A stretch of 64,000 nucleotides of DNA from an uncultured Spirochaetales bacterium (GTDB taxonomy: Bacteria; UBP6; UBA1177), in the NCBI GenBank assembly GCA_902774115.1, contig CACYHH010000005.1:101569-165568 (forward strand). Reading direction: 5' to 3'. The translations under genes were made by a program, and so were the position numbers. Under the pieces are notes generated by a model, which had not been told where the DNA came from, ran no database searches, and was given only the letters and a program-made list of their open reading frames with translations. This document shows positions 36,213 to 47,570 of this stretch, one piece after another. Each line of letters opens with the position of its first letter. Position 1 is the first letter of the stretch.

Positions 36213-39200
36213 ATGAGACACAAAAATACTACAGCTGCAAAAAAAGTGATTTTTGCTTTGAGTTTCGTGTTGTTTTTCTTCTCCTTACCGGTTTGGGCAG
36301 CCGATACCGGATGTCATAAGCAGAACGGATGCGGAACAAATGCAAGCGATATTTTCAACGCGACTCCTTTTTCGGAACCGCCGTTTTCTCCCGCATGGGA
36401 TGATGTTACGAAACTTTACCGTGTCTACGGCGGGCAGTATCTTAGATTTGCCGTTCAGGAAGGACAGGTTTACAGATGGTCTACATACGGCAACGAAGAT
36501 ATTTTCTACAGTGCAAAGTATGCTTCAGAATGTAATGTCTCAGACGACAACGCCTGTTTTACGGCATGTTCCGCAGACGTTTCCGAAAACTGCGATACGA
36601 ATCGGGTTTTGAAATGTCTTGGAAAAACCGCTGATATCAACCATGGTTTCTGTCTCTATCCTTTCGATACCGAGCTTACCCTTCTCGCAGGTGATGCCTG
36701 CAGCCCTGATTCCGAATTCCTTGCATACAGCAACTCAGACGGTTACTATAGTCAGTCGCAGATCGAATGGAAGGCAACTTTCACCGGAAACGTAGTTCTT
36801 CTCGTCACCAACTACGAGGCTCAGCCGGACGGTTCTTTTGCAAGCTGTAAAAAAACGAGCGGCGGAGACGACGGTATGGTTACGACTGTAAAATGGCAGC
36901 GCGCTTCGTCAGACCACTGTACCGAGTGCGGTGATCCTGTCGATTACGCTTTGTCACACGATGGAGAGGCTTCTCAGGCTCCTGAATGGAATACTGTCAG
37001 ATCAGGTGAAAAACAGCAGTATAATCTGGCTCCTACAGCATACGACGATTGGATAAAACCCGGAAGCTATATTGTGTTCGATGTAGAGGAAGGTAATATC
37101 TACAGATGGTCGACATGTGTTCCATACCTCGGAATTTACGATACCCAGCTTTCACTTTTCAAAGGCGATGCTGCGACCAACAAGGTCTGCACGACAGACC
37201 CTGATACCGGCGAGGAGACCTGTTCCGGCGACTGTGCGAAGTTTTTGGCTTACGGCGACGATGCTCCGGCGGATTCAGCCTACAAGAAAGACGATTCTTC
37301 GACTTTCTGCCCGGTCGGAACGAAGCAGTCAATTCTTGAGTGGCACGCTAATTTCTCCGGCAAAGTAACCCTTCTTTTCAACGAGTACAACTGTTACCAG
37401 TGCTATAAGCGCGACTCGTCGATTGATTCCCACTGGGCTCACTGCTACCAGACAACTTCGGAAAACGGAACGATTTATATCCAGCCCATGCCGCTCGAAT
37501 GGCAGCAATACGACTGCAAAATAGCGAATGAAGGCAGCGAGATATCATACACTGCGCCCAAATACAGTCTTGGCGATTTTTGCGGTGTCGGAACAACATG
37601 TCCCTCTCAGGGATACAGCACTTTTGCAAACGGTTCTAAAACCTTGGCTCCGAATCAGGATTATATCGAGTTTTCGCTCAAAAGAGGTTCAAAATACCGT
37701 TTCTGGACAAATGACAAAAGTGCTCTGATCACCATAAAAGCAAAACGAGACGGCTGGTCTTCATACAGAACTCTTGCCCAAGGCAAAGGTCAGCTTTCTT
37801 ATTTCGCAAATTCCTATGTACCGTCAAATCAACCGGCTAATTCTGAACCCGGCGACTATCCGGATATAATCACGGTTATGGTATCAAAGGCGGAATGCCG
37901 CGACGGCGACAATATTTCCCTTAATTACGCTTATTACGATGATTCGGCGTCTTCGAATGCAGACACAAGATTCGTTAAAACGATAAACCAAGATAGTTCA
38001 TCATATTACACTGACCTTGTAACCAACACACGTTTTGTGGAAAAGGAAGGGCTGGTCACCAGCTGGGCTGATGCTTTGAACGCCTGTCAGTCAAACAACG
38101 GCACGTCCGGCGGTATTTTCGACTGTCCTGAAGCGGACTGTCCGTCACTAAACCAATGTTATACAAACAGTGGTCAGGTCATGAACTGCAAAGATAGTGC
38201 TGTGTGGATGGATAGATCTTCGTGTACTTTACTTCAGTGCGCGGCTCCCGTATGTCCGGATGGTACATCAGAGTACAGCGGTCGTCCGAACGATTCCTCT
38301 GACACTTACTACAGCAGTCTCAAAGGTGTATGCTACCTCACCAATACAGCTTATGATATTCAGAATACCACATACGGTGAAAGGAAATGCCCTGCAGGCT
38401 ACACGCTTAGATCACAAAATGGCGGATATGTATGCTATAATCAATCCGGAGATCAATATTCGGTTTATGAAAATCCGACATGGGAAAAGGATACAGCTGC
38501 GGAAATAACATACGATCAATTGAATATAACTCTTGACGAACATCAGTGTGTTATTTCCCCGACCTACCCGACTTCAGGTTGTACAAGATACACTACCGTT
38601 ACTAATGTCACGAATAAAAATTCCTATACCTTGGTAGAGAATACGAATAAGTGTAATGACAAAGGTAATGCTTTATCATCTGAGAGGTGTTGTTGCGTAG
38701 ACAGCAGCCATCCTCTTCAGAAAACAGTTCTTCCACATGATAATATTACTCCGTATCCGTATAAAGACAGCAACGGAGTCGATATGACCTGCGGCAACAC
38801 TTGTCCTTCAGGTTATACCCTGCATGATTCCTCTGATCATCCTGACTGGTTCTGTAATAAAGACGAGGGTTGTTTCAAGGATTGTCCGTCTAATTATGAT
38901 TGGATTGTCGGTAAGTACAATTATCTGTGTGTTGAACAATGCACTAACGGAAGAATCCAGGTTAACGATTCAGAAGAAGAGTTTTGGTATAAATGTCCGG
39001 CAGGCTGCACGAACGGTGCGACGCTGAGAAAGGTCAGCGGGGTCTGGGGATGTTATAAACAGGTATGTGCGGAAGGATATGAGCTCAACTCAAGCGGCAA
39101 ATGTGAAAAGCCGTGTCCGGACACAGGAGTTGCGATTACCACGACTTCTTGGAGCTCAAGTACAACTACATGTTATACCGATGTAAACGATGATATCACA

Positions 39201-42200
39201 TGGAGATGCAAATATGCATCCGGCGGTAACGCGAATAGTAAAGGCTATGTCGAAGTCGAGCAGGGCAAATGCCGTGAAATCTACCGTATTCAGAAAAACA
39301 GCTACAAGGATCAGTATGTCGCTTGTGCAAGAGGAACTCTGGATCACAATATTAAAGGAACAAATACATGCAACATTTCCAAACCGAATTCCAATGATTG
39401 CGACTGCTCTGTTATGGTAGCGAAAAAACAGGTGGGTGCGACAGTACAGAAGTATAACTGCGAGCAACAACTCCAGGCGATCTGCAACGACTATGAATAC
39501 AACGGACATGTTTATCACAGCAGCGAATTTACGCTTGATGGAGGCATCTGCAAATTTACCGATATAACTGGTTCTGAATGCGGTAAACCGATGGGCGGCT
39601 GGACACTGCCGAACATAAACCAGCTTTATTCTATAGTCGATTTTGACCTTTACAATCCGGCGACTTCGTTCCCGCTCAGCTATTATATTTACGGAAACGA
39701 CGATGCGGATGGCGACGAGTGTAATCCTGATCCTGAGCACGATGACCCGTACGGCGACAAGCAGTGTGCGGACAATTATATCTGTGAAAACAAAAAATGT
39801 GTCCGCAACAACTGGTACTGGTCAAGCACCACGGTTTTTGACAAGGCTGCCGGTTCAGGCGAGTTCGTCTGGGCTGTCAATATGCAGGACGGAAGATCCT
39901 ACCGCGCCGTCAAAGGCTGTGCTGCGAATGATACAGCCTGCCTCGCATCATCTGACCTCAATGCCAGAGCCCACAGGGTTATCTGTATCAAAGGCGCAAC
40001 AGTTGCCGGAATTTTCGATGCTGACGCTCCGGCCCTCGAACAGACTTTCTCAGGCTGGGCTTGTGACAAGACGACCGATGATCCTGTAAATATTTATTTC
40101 GAGATAACCGATAGTTCTTTTCTGCACAGGAATGTTGTGGAATTTCTCGGAACCAACGCTCTGATTACCGATGATCTTACGGGATACGCGGGCAAAAAAC
40201 TTATCAAATACGGTAAGACCGATGTCAAACCTACATCGACATATCTTACGGAAAAGTGGGAAAACATCTACAACAACTGCGGTTTTAACACGAATCCTCA
40301 GCCGCACGCTTTCTCTGTCCACTGGAATGGTACGGCAACAGCCGGTCAGGAAAATCTTGTAGCTTTGATCAAGAGCATTGACAACACAAAGTGTACCGAT
40401 GAACAACGTGAGCAGTACCGAAAATACGAACTCAACGAAGTCGACACTGCTCCTGACTGCTCGATTCCTCCTTATTTCGTAACTGCTTATGCAGAAAATG
40501 AAACTACACACCTTGCATCTGTTGTTTCGCCGGAAAAACGTCCTTTCGTTTTCCACAACGAGTGCAAAGACGGATATATGACCTACGACGGAACATACAC
40601 CGAGAACTGTGAACAAACCGATATCGGTAAAAAATGCGGTTACGGCGACACATCGTGCAAACTCTGCGCGGAACAAAATATGACGGTCAACGGAGAAAAC
40701 GTTAAGGCCTGCACGTTTTACAAGGGAAATCCGCCGGCATGCATGGATGGAACTCTCCAGAGCCAGTTCTGTTCCGAAGAAACCGGTTACGGTGTCGTTC
40801 TTGCAGACGATGAAAATGATCCTGATCGTGTTTCGGTCGGTGCCGAGTGTATGAAATACGATTTCGAAGCAGAGAACATTTTCAGTCAGAACGAGGAATG
40901 CGACTGTTCGGAATCGGCGGGATTCAGCTACTATCTGTGGGATGGTGATGACTTCAGTTGTGATGCAACCAAAGGTCTTACTGCGAAAATATGTCCGGAC
41001 TATATCTCCGGAGTTTTCAACCCGGGAAGTCCGGATTCATACTGCTACATCTGTTCCGGTTGTAAGAAGGAAAAAGTCATAAAAGCTCACTGCGGTGACG
41101 GTATAGTCCAGAGAGCTGACTGTGCCGACAACACCTGCCAGAAAGTAGTCGGCGCGAACGAAGATTGCGACGACGGCAACAGTTCGAATACGGATGACTG
41201 CAAAAACGACTGTACAAAGCCGAAATGCGGCGACGGTATTATTCAGCAGAATATCGGCGAAATCTGCGACAGCGGAGAAAAGAACGGTTACTATGAAACT
41301 GATTGTGATGATGTAACTGTCACGTGCCCCGGCTGTGCAAGTATAACCTGTGGTAAAGACGGCACTGATCCGCTCGGTCCGCGCTGCGGCGACGGTATTG
41401 TCCAGAATGCGGCAAGATGTTCTGAATCTTCTTTTGTTACTCAGGGTAAGTTCTCGAGCAAGGCTGACTGTGAACTTAAGCTTGCCAATGCTCACGAAGT
41501 CTGCGACGGTGGAGATAATAACGGAAAAGAGATCGGATTTGACGAGTTCCTCAATCAGACGAATCCGTCTCCAGAAACTGATCCTGCAGGATGTTACGAT
41601 ATTATTGACGGTATCAAACAGCCGGTCAATTCAATTCACGCCAAATTTGCTGAGTGTGTCTATAAATATAACAAATTTATCGAACTGCACTCCAGCTGCT
41701 CGTCAGACTGCACGCAGGCAGTTTCACCTTACTGCGGTGACGGAGTTGTCAGTGTAGGCGAAACTTGTGATGAAGGTCTTCCAAAGGTTGTCAAGAGCGG
41801 CGATCAATATTATATTGCCGAGGCGGAAAACTATAACGGCAAAGGTTACGGTCACTGCAAATTTGACTGTCTGGCCCGTTATAGATGCGGCGACAACATT
41901 AAAGAAAAGGAAGATTGCGGATCTTCGTGTTCGACTATCGGAGGCGTATCTGACGGAGAGGTTTACCTCTATGTCAACGGAGGACGTGAATTCTGCGATA
42001 TGGGAATTGCCAACGGCGCTTACGGAAGTTGTGCCGACAACTGTATGGATTATGCAAGGTGCGGAAACGGAAACAAAAAATCTCCTCTTGAGCAGGGTGA
42101 CTGCATAAGTTCGGATGATAGCGGAAATTGTATTGAATATGAGGAGTGTGACTTCGGACTTGATCAGAACGGTAATAAGCCTATTTCCGAGGCATATTCA

Positions 42201-45200
42201 AAAGCACAGTTCGGTTCATGTATCTCAGAATCCAATGAATGCAAACTGAATCCGGCACAACGTTCAGATTCTGGAATGATTTGCTGTAAATACGGCAGAT
42301 ATTGCGGTGACGGTATTGTTGATAACGGTGAAGGCGTAGGAATTGAAAACAGCAGCGAGTGGTTTGACAGTGCAAAATGGACTGCTTCCAACATGACGGT
42401 CGGCGTTGATAACCGTGAACAGGTTCTTACTTTCACTCTGAACGGTCTTTCTGCGACAGCTGAACTTGACATTGCGCTTCCTGTAGCCGCTGATCTCAGG
42501 TATTTCATAGAATACGACATGAAGATTTACAGCGGTAATGCCAACAACGTTAAGGTCTATGCCGGTGTTAACCATTACAGCGACGAAGAAGGTACGACAA
42601 AACTTACCGTGAGTGAATGTGCTAATAACAGCCCGTATTATTTTGCTGACAACGGTCTGGTTATCTATTCAGAGAACGGTCACTGGTATCACAGCAAAAA
42701 TGCATCTCCGGTTCAAAATTTCGGCTGCGGTGCTCTCAGCTGGTTGTCGAATACGAAAACTGTCAAGATTACATTCAAGATTACAGGCGATACATCAACG
42801 GTTCTCCATCTGAGAGGTCTCAAGTTCTACGCAATGGAAGAACTTCAGGAAGCCGGTCTTCCGAGGTCTGGCGGCGGCGGTGCGCGAGAAATGTGCGACA
42901 ATGCAGGCAATAATATACCTGAAAGCCAGGCTGCAAGCGACAATACCTACATGGTAACTTGTACCGACGGTTGCAAATGGACTAATTACTGTGGTGACGG
43001 TGAAATTTTTGACGGTCATGAAGTATGCGATAACGGAACAAATGCATCAAATGTTTACAACGGTTGCGAACCGGGCTGCATCAAGCGCGGACCTCACTGC
43101 GGTGACGGTATAATAAACCGTTTTTCATGTTCCAACTATAATGAAGGTGATTGTGTTGTACCGGCGACAGGTCTTGTAGAAAATGAAGAATGTGACGATC
43201 CGCTTGGGAACTCGAATGATCCTCTGGCGGCAGGAGCCGAGAGAGTCTGCAGAGAGAACTGCAAATATTCGACATGCGGTGACGGTATTCTCGATTACGG
43301 AGAAGAGTGCGACTGCGGCGTGGAAGGTCTTTACGCAGAAGGCGAATGGCCTGATACGATAAGCCAGTATGCGGTTGATGCTATGGAACTTGACTCGTTT
43401 GGTCACAGAGTTCCGATAAAGGACAAAAACGACAAATATATTTTCCCGTGTACATTCAAGAACGATGCTGGGGAAGATATTCGTGATTACAACACCTATT
43501 CTGCGACGAGATCCGGTTCTTGCCGTCCTGACTGCAAACTTTCGACATGCGGCGACGGTATAAAGGGTCCCGGCGAGAAGTGTGACGACGGTAACATGAA
43601 CAACGATGACTCGTGTCTCAACAATTGCCAGCAGCTCGATACCTGCGGCGACGGATATTTCTCAAGCAAACGTTCGTATCTTTGCGAAGAGCTTCTCGGA
43701 ACTATCACGCACAGTGCGCTTGACGAAGTCTGGGAGGGCAATGGTATAGGCGAAAACCTGATGATCAAAATGGCAGCGCGCGGCGTAGTTGACTGCGGAG
43801 ATGACAAGATGTTCACCTGTGGATACCTTGCCGGTGAGCTCAAGAGCGGTACGGAAATTTACAAATATCTCACCGAGTACGGAGTTCTTCACTGCTGTTT
43901 CAACCAGAAACTGATAGGCGGCAAGGACGATAACAACTGCGAGATCGAGCTTTCAAACGGCAGCTGGCAGACTCCGAAAAACAGGGCTATAGCACGCTGT
44001 ATGACAACGAAAAAGTTAGACAACGTGGATTACGATGAGGCAATGACGCGTAGTGCAAATGAGTGTGCAAACGAAGGATTTGATGACCATCTCGAAAGAT
44101 GCGACTTTGCAGCCTCTGTATCGGAAGAAGATTGCAGGACTAAGTATCAGGGCGATAAAAACAAGGCCAACAGGGAGAGATGCATCGAGCAGATCAGCAC
44201 TTATCACACTTATTGTGAACGTGAACACTGCTACAATGTCACAGGCGGCTGTGGTGACGGCGAGAGAAATTACATTACTGGACCGAACGGTCAACCGATA
44301 TACCTTGAAGCCTGTGACAGTCGTGTCTCAACCGACCCGCAGGCAGGTTTCTACTACGACATAGACGGATGGAAACGCGCCGGTAAGTCAGGCGGTGACG
44401 GTCTCTACTGCACAGGAAACTGCCGCGGAAACTGTACGAATGACGGTGCTACGCAGAAAAGAAGATGCCAGAGTGCTTCCGACAATGACTGCTGGGAATA
44501 CAACAAAAAGGATTCCGCAGCCGAGTACTGGGCTACTATAGGCTGTACCAATCACCAGCACAACGGTTCGGAAAATTCGAAATGCGGTGACAACTCAATT
44601 GATACATTCGCCGGAGAAATATGTGACGACGGCAACACTTTAGAGGGTGACTACTGTGCAGGAGACTGCAAGGGTGTAACAGGCTCCTGCGGTGACGGAA
44701 TCAAACAGGACGACAGAGTCGAAGTCTGCGACACTTCATCGACATGCGACGATAACGCCACAGTCAACGGTGCTGCCAACGACTGCACGAAAGTAAAAGG
44801 TGAATACTGCAAGGAGGGCTGTGGTGTTGACTACGGTAAATGCGGCGACAACAAGATAACAGGTCCCGGATTCAACTGGTATGACGGTCACACTGCATCT
44901 GATTCGAAGATATCACTTACCGCACCGAATACGGTGGAAGGTCCTGAACATTTCGACACAACGGATGCAAGGACAAAAACACTTACCGATACTCTTTCTT
45001 CAGATGCTGATAAGAAAACATTTATTAAGACATTCGCTAAAACGGATTCCGCCGGCAATATCGAATGCAAACGCAAAGATACCTGCGGCGACGGAACGCG
45101 TAACTTCAGACTTGAAGGCTGCGACTGCGGAAACGGCAACGGCAACAGTAGCGGCACATGCGATATCTCTTCATACAGCGGTAATTTGACAATCAGCACA

Positions 45201-47570
45201 ACATGCTATAATGACTGCTATTCCGCTGCGATAGGTCAGGTCGATGTTGCCGGCATTACGCCGAAAATGATCAGAGGCTGGGTATGCGATCCCGATCATC
45301 CGATGCTTGACGGAGATCCCTCCGATAATGCCAACATGATAAAAATAAAGTTCAAAAACAAAAACGGCGCTTATGATTCGCATACGTTGGAAGTTAAGAC
45401 TGGCGAACAGATTCCTGACAGCTTTAACGAGAAAGATGTCATCACGATATGCGGCGGCGGAAAACTTCACGGCTGGAAGGCAGATCCTTCGTCGGCAGGT
45501 ATTGATCCGAAAGGCAGTCCTTACACGATCGAAGTTTATGCTCTTTCGCGCGATACCGGAGAGAAAACTGAAGTCCTCATCGGAGAGAAGCCGAACTTCA
45601 TTACTCAAATGCAGTGCGGTGACGAAGTCATCACGAAATGTTCCGAACTTTATGTAACCCAAAATGATGCCAACCACACGCAACTCCAGCTTTACAATAA
45701 TTGGAAGTGCGTAGACGGTGAAGTTCAAGGCGGATGCAGCTATTACGGCTTTGTAAACGGGGAAATATGCCGTGACGAAGCATGCGAAAAGGGTATGGAC
45801 GGAGTAGTTTTCGGCAGAAACGGAGACTGTTTCGACAAAGATTATACTGATGATATGGCAGGTGATGATTCTCTCCAAGGCAGAAAGTGCCAGTGGACAT
45901 GGTGCGGAGACGGTATCATACAGGCGACCTCAACAGACACAAGAAAGCATGAAGGAGCTCATGGAATGGGAGGCGAGGAGTGCGAAAAGCCCGGAACGGA
46001 TCTCGGAGAGGATGCTAAAGTAGACTGCAAGACGCTTGGACTGCAGCTGCCGACCGGGACTGAAGCTACTGACTCAGACTCCATTTGGGGTACGACCCAG
46101 ACATGCGGTAATTCCTGCAAATATGACAGAACGGCGGGCTGCAAACTTACGAGCAAATGTCCGTCTCTTAAAGAGGTAGTGACAAAATGGCAAAGTGATA
46201 ATCCTAATGATGCTGTGTTGGAGGCGTATGATGACGACAAATTCGCTCAGTATATCGCATACCATAACGAAACATACACCAGAGATTGGGTTTGTGACGC
46301 AGGCGGATGTCACTGGAGCGGAAAAGTGAGTGCTGTATACTCTACAAGCGAGAATGCTGACGACCATAAATGTGAATACTACTGCAAAAACACTCTTTAC
46401 TGGAACGGAAAATACTGCGCACCAAGATCGAAGGATGATACATCACAGCGCATCAAGACTAAGTGTGAAGCATGTACGGACCCATATAATGGCGACTCAA
46501 ACGGTAAATGGACAACCGGCGGAGGAGACTGCTTCGACGACGAAAAAACAGCCTATATCGGAACAACAGTTGAAGACGGCGATGTCAAATATGTCGTGCC
46601 GCAACCTGATGGAATCACAAAAACAGAAGCAGTGGGATTGAATGTTCCACAGCTTAAAGCCCAGTATGAAGATGACTCATCATGGCAGTGCAACTGGAAG
46701 TGCGCAGATAATTCGACCTACAGTTCACAGCAGAACAAATGCTATGTAAACGACAAAACATACAATTGCACAGACAAACCGAATGGCAGTCGTTGGGTAA
46801 AGATTACCGGTGCCACCTCCGCGGGTGTTTCAACAGAGATTCTTGCCGCGAACGTCACCACCCTTGAAGTTCAGCAGATACGCACAGGTTTTGACGGTTC
46901 CGGAAATGCAATATACTCTCCTAACGAGAATGAAAAATTCACAGGTGCCGGACTGACAAACATAAAGAAGCTGCAGGCGATGTATATCAATGCCGACTCC
47001 GGACTCAGTGCATATTCACAGAGAAGTGAGATTGCAGGCTACTTCACAACCGGATCTACCAACGCCAACCCGCGGTGCTTCTGGGTATGCGATGTGGGAA
47101 AAGTTGCTGAAAAAGGCAACCAACCCGGAGTTTACAGCTGCAAGACACCGATGCAACCAGAAGAAAAACGTTGTCCAGCCGGTCTTACAAATGATGAAAA
47201 AACCAAGATATACAACGAAGACTGCTCAAAAGTTAAAGAATCAGCGAGGTGTGAAGTCAGAGTCGGATATCACCAGAAGTGCAACGATTCAGAAGTGGAC
47301 GATAATAATATTCTTTCCACCTACAACGGTCTATACGGCTCATGGGAAGTTAACGGTCAGACAGTTTCCCACTGTAAGGCAAACTGCGGCGAAAAGAAGA
47401 GCGGCGACGAATGGGTCGAAGAAGATACAAACGACCACTGGGGTAGAATCAAGTATAAAGACGGATGTTACAGGTTTACCGGCAAATTCATGGCGTCTGT
47501 CAAATTCGACCAACTATCCGGGAGCAATGGTTTTCAAAGACGAACTCTGCGACGGAACACCAGACACTAA
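36213..47570 (+). CDS. Giant cysteine-rich surface protein of the pilus operon; C-terminus frameshifted
   Basis: About 3785 residues are read from ATG 36213 (GGAGGAAAAT site; the earlier ATG ATG lies in the site). The signal peptide is MRHKNTTAAKKVIFALSFVL... ending PVWA. Residues about 30-550 hold three related beta-rich modules. Residues about 1130-1260 are a DUF1566 module (GWTLPNINQLYSIVDF). Two further modules with GWACD and GWVCD signatures lie near residues 1280-1450 and 3010-3130. Many CGDG...CDDG repeats occupy the second half. From 47463 a 56-bp deletion relative to the inverted copy at 62 kb shifts the frame, so the present protein ends in an unrelated tail (RRTLRRNTRH). The position in the pilus operon suggests a pilus-linked adhesin or surface protein; this is inference. 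Confidence 0.87.
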   Translation: MRHKNTTAAKKVIFALSFVLFFFSLPVWAADTGCHKQNGCGTNASDIFNATPFSEPPFSPAWDDVTKLYRVYGGQYLRFAVQEGQVYRWSTYGNEDIFYSAKYASECNVSDDNACFTACSADVSENCDTNRVLKCLGKTADINHGFCLYPFDTELTLLAGDACSPDSEFLAYSNSDGYYSQSQIEWKATFTGNVVLLVTNYEAQPDGSFASCKKTSGGDDGMVTTVKWQRASSDHCTECGDPVDYALSHDGEASQAPEWNTVRSGEKQQYNLAPTAYDDWIKPGSYIVFDVEEGNIYRWSTCVPYLGIYDTQLSLFKGDAATNKVCTTDPDTGEETCSGDCAKFLAYGDDAPADSAYKKDDSSTFCPVGTKQSILEWHANFSGKVTLLFNEYNCYQCYKRDSSIDSHWAHCYQTTSENGTIYIQPMPLEWQQYDCKIANEGSEISYTAPKYSLGDFCGVGTTCPSQGYSTFANGSKTLAPNQDYIEFSLKRGSKYRFWTNDKSALITIKAKRDGWSSYRTLAQGKGQLSYFANSYVPSNQPANSEPGDYPDIITVMVSKAECRDGDNISLNYAYYDDSASSNADTRFVKTINQDSSSYYTDLVTNTRFVEKEGLVTSWADALNACQSNNGTSGGIFDCPEADCPSLNQCYTNSGQVMNCKDSAVWMDRSSCTLLQCAAPVCPDGTSEYSGRPNDSSDTYYSSLKGVCYLTNTAYDIQNTTYGERKCPAGYTLRSQNGGYVCYNQSGDQYSVYENPTWEKDTAAEITYDQLNITLDEHQCVISPTYPTSGCTRYTTVTNVTNKNSYTLVENTNKCNDKGNALSSERCCCVDSSHPLQKTVLPHDNITPYPYKDSNGVDMTCGNTCPSGYTLHDSSDHPDWFCNKDEGCFKDCPSNYDWIVGKYNYLCVEQCTNGRIQVNDSEEEFWYKCPAGCTNGATLRKVSGVWGCYKQVCAEGYELNSSGKCEKPCPDTGVAITTTSWSSSTTTCYTDVNDDITWRCKYASGGNANSKGYVEVEQGKCREIYRIQKNSYKDQYVACARGTLDHNIKGTNTCNISKPNSNDCDCSVMVAKKQVGATVQKYNCEQQLQAICNDYEYNGHVYHSSEFTLDGGICKFTDITGSECGKPMGGWTLPNINQLYSIVDFDLYNPATSFPLSYYIYGNDDADGDECNPDPEHDDPYGDKQCADNYICENKKCVRNNWYWSSTTVFDKAAGSGEFVWAVNMQDGRSYRAVKGCAANDTACLASSDLNARAHRVICIKGATVAGIFDADAPALEQTFSGWACDKTTDDPVNIYFEITDSSFLHRNVVEFLGTNALITDDLTGYAGKKLIKYGKTDVKPTSTYLTEKWENIYNNCGFNTNPQPHAFSVHWNGTATAGQENLVALIKSIDNTKCTDEQREQYRKYELNEVDTAPDCSIPPYFVTAYAENETTHLASVVSPEKRPFVFHNECKDGYMTYDGTYTENCEQTDIGKKCGYGDTSCKLCAEQNMTVNGENVKACTFYKGNPPACMDGTLQSQFCSEETGYGVVLADDENDPDRVSVGAECMKYDFEAENIFSQNEECDCSESAGFSYYLWDGDDFSCDATKGLTAKICPDYISGVFNPGSPDSYCYICSGCKKEKVIKAHCGDGIVQRADCADNTCQKVVGANEDCDDGNSSNTDDCKNDCTKPKCGDGIIQQNIGEICDSGEKNGYYETDCDDVTVTCPGCASITCGKDGTDPLGPRCGDGIVQNAARCSESSFVTQGKFSSKADCELKLANAHEVCDGGDNNGKEIGFDEFLNQTNPSPETDPAGCYDIIDGIKQPVNSIHAKFAECVYKYNKFIELHSSCSSDCTQAVSPYCGDGVVSVGETCDEGLPKVVKSGDQYYIAEAENYNGKGYGHCKFDCLARYRCGDNIKEKEDCGSSCSTIGGVSDGEVYLYVNGGREFCDMGIANGAYGSCADNCMDYARCGNGNKKSPLEQGDCISSDDSGNCIEYEECDFGLDQNGNKPISEAYSKAQFGSCISESNECKLNPAQRSDSGMICCKYGRYCGDGIVDNGEGVGIENSSEWFDSAKWTASNMTVGVDNREQVLTFTLNGLSATAELDIALPVAADLRYFIEYDMKIYSGNANNVKVYAGVNHYSDEEGTTKLTVSECANNSPYYFADNGLVIYSENGHWYHSKNASPVQNFGCGALSWLSNTKTVKITFKITGDTSTVLHLRGLKFYAMEELQEAGLPRSGGGGAREMCDNAGNNIPESQAASDNTYMVTCTDGCKWTNYCGDGEIFDGHEVCDNGTNASNVYNGCEPGCIKRGPHCGDGIINRFSCSNYNEGDCVVPATGLVENEECDDPLGNSNDPLAAGAERVCRENCKYSTCGDGILDYGEECDCGVEGLYAEGEWPDTISQYAVDAMELDSFGHRVPIKDKNDKYIFPCTFKNDAGEDIRDYNTYSATRSGSCRPDCKLSTCGDGIKGPGEKCDDGNMNNDDSCLNNCQQLDTCGDGYFSSKRSYLCEELLGTITHSALDEVWEGNGIGENLMIKMAARGVVDCGDDKMFTCGYLAGELKSGTEIYKYLTEYGVLHCCFNQKLIGGKDDNNCEIELSNGSWQTPKNRAIARCMTTKKLDNVDYDEAMTRSANECANEGFDDHLERCDFAASVSEEDCRTKYQGDKNKANRERCIEQISTYHTYCEREHCYNVTGGCGDGERNYITGPNGQPIYLEACDSRVSTDPQAGFYYDIDGWKRAGKSGGDGLYCTGNCRGNCTNDGATQKRRCQSASDNDCWEYNKKDSAAEYWATIGCTNHQHNGSENSKCGDNSIDTFAGEICDDGNTLEGDYCAGDCKGVTGSCGDGIKQDDRVEVCDTSSTCDDNATVNGAANDCTKVKGEYCKEGCGVDYGKCGDNKITGPGFNWYDGHTASDSKISLTAPNTVEGPEHFDTTDARTKTLTDTLSSDADKKTFIKTFAKTDSAGNIECKRKDTCGDGTRNFRLEGCDCGNGNGNSSGTCDISSYSGNLTISTTCYNDCYSAAIGQVDVAGITPKMIRGWVCDPDHPMLDGDPSDNANMIKIKFKNKNGAYDSHTLEVKTGEQIPDSFNEKDVITICGGGKLHGWKADPSSAGIDPKGSPYTIEVYALSRDTGEKTEVLIGEKPNFITQMQCGDEVITKCSELYVTQNDANHTQLQLYNNWKCVDGEVQGGCSYYGFVNGEICRDEACEKGMDGVVFGRNGDCFDKDYTDDMAGDDSLQGRKCQWTWCGDGIIQATSTDTRKHEGAHGMGGEECEKPGTDLGEDAKVDCKTLGLQLPTGTEATDSDSIWGTTQTCGNSCKYDRTAGCKLTSKCPSLKEVVTKWQSDNPNDAVLEAYDDDKFAQYIAYHNETYTRDWVCDAGGCHWSGKVSAVYSTSENADDHKCEYYCKNTLYWNGKYCAPRSKDDTSQRIKTKCEACTDPYNGDSNGKWTTGGGDCFDDEKTAYIGTTVEDGDVKYVVPQPDGITKTEAVGLNVPQLKAQYEDDSSWQCNWKCADNSTYSSQQNKCYVNDKTYNCTDKPNGSRWVKITGATSAGVSTEILAANVTTLEVQQIRTGFDGSGNAIYSPNENEKFTGAGLTNIKKLQAMYINADSGLSAYSQRSEIAGYFTTGSTNANPRCFWVCDVGKVAEKGNQPGVYSCKTPMQPEEKRCPAGLTNDEKTKIYNEDCSKVKESARCEVRVGYHQKCNDSEVDDNNILSTYNGLYGSWEVNGQTVSHCKANCGEKKSGDEWVEEDTNDHWGRIKYKDGCYRFTGKFMASVKFDQLSGSNGFQRRTLRRNTRH
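47386..47463 (+). repeat. 78-bp perfect inverted repeat, left copy (IR-A block 1)
   Basis: This block starts GCGGCGAAAAGAAGAGCGGC and ends AAGTATAAAGACG. By direct comparison it is identical to the reverse complement of 62318-62395. It is coding in the giant gene (GEKKSGDEWVEEDTNDHWG). Sequence to the left differs between the two copies, so this is an edge of the duplication. Confidence 0.93.

Noticed and set aside
46990..47463. Separate gene that starts at 46990 in the +1 frame
   Set aside because: The frame before 47464 encodes no family sequence and overlaps the giant gene's coding frame. Only the part after 47464 is genuine and belongs to the giant gene.
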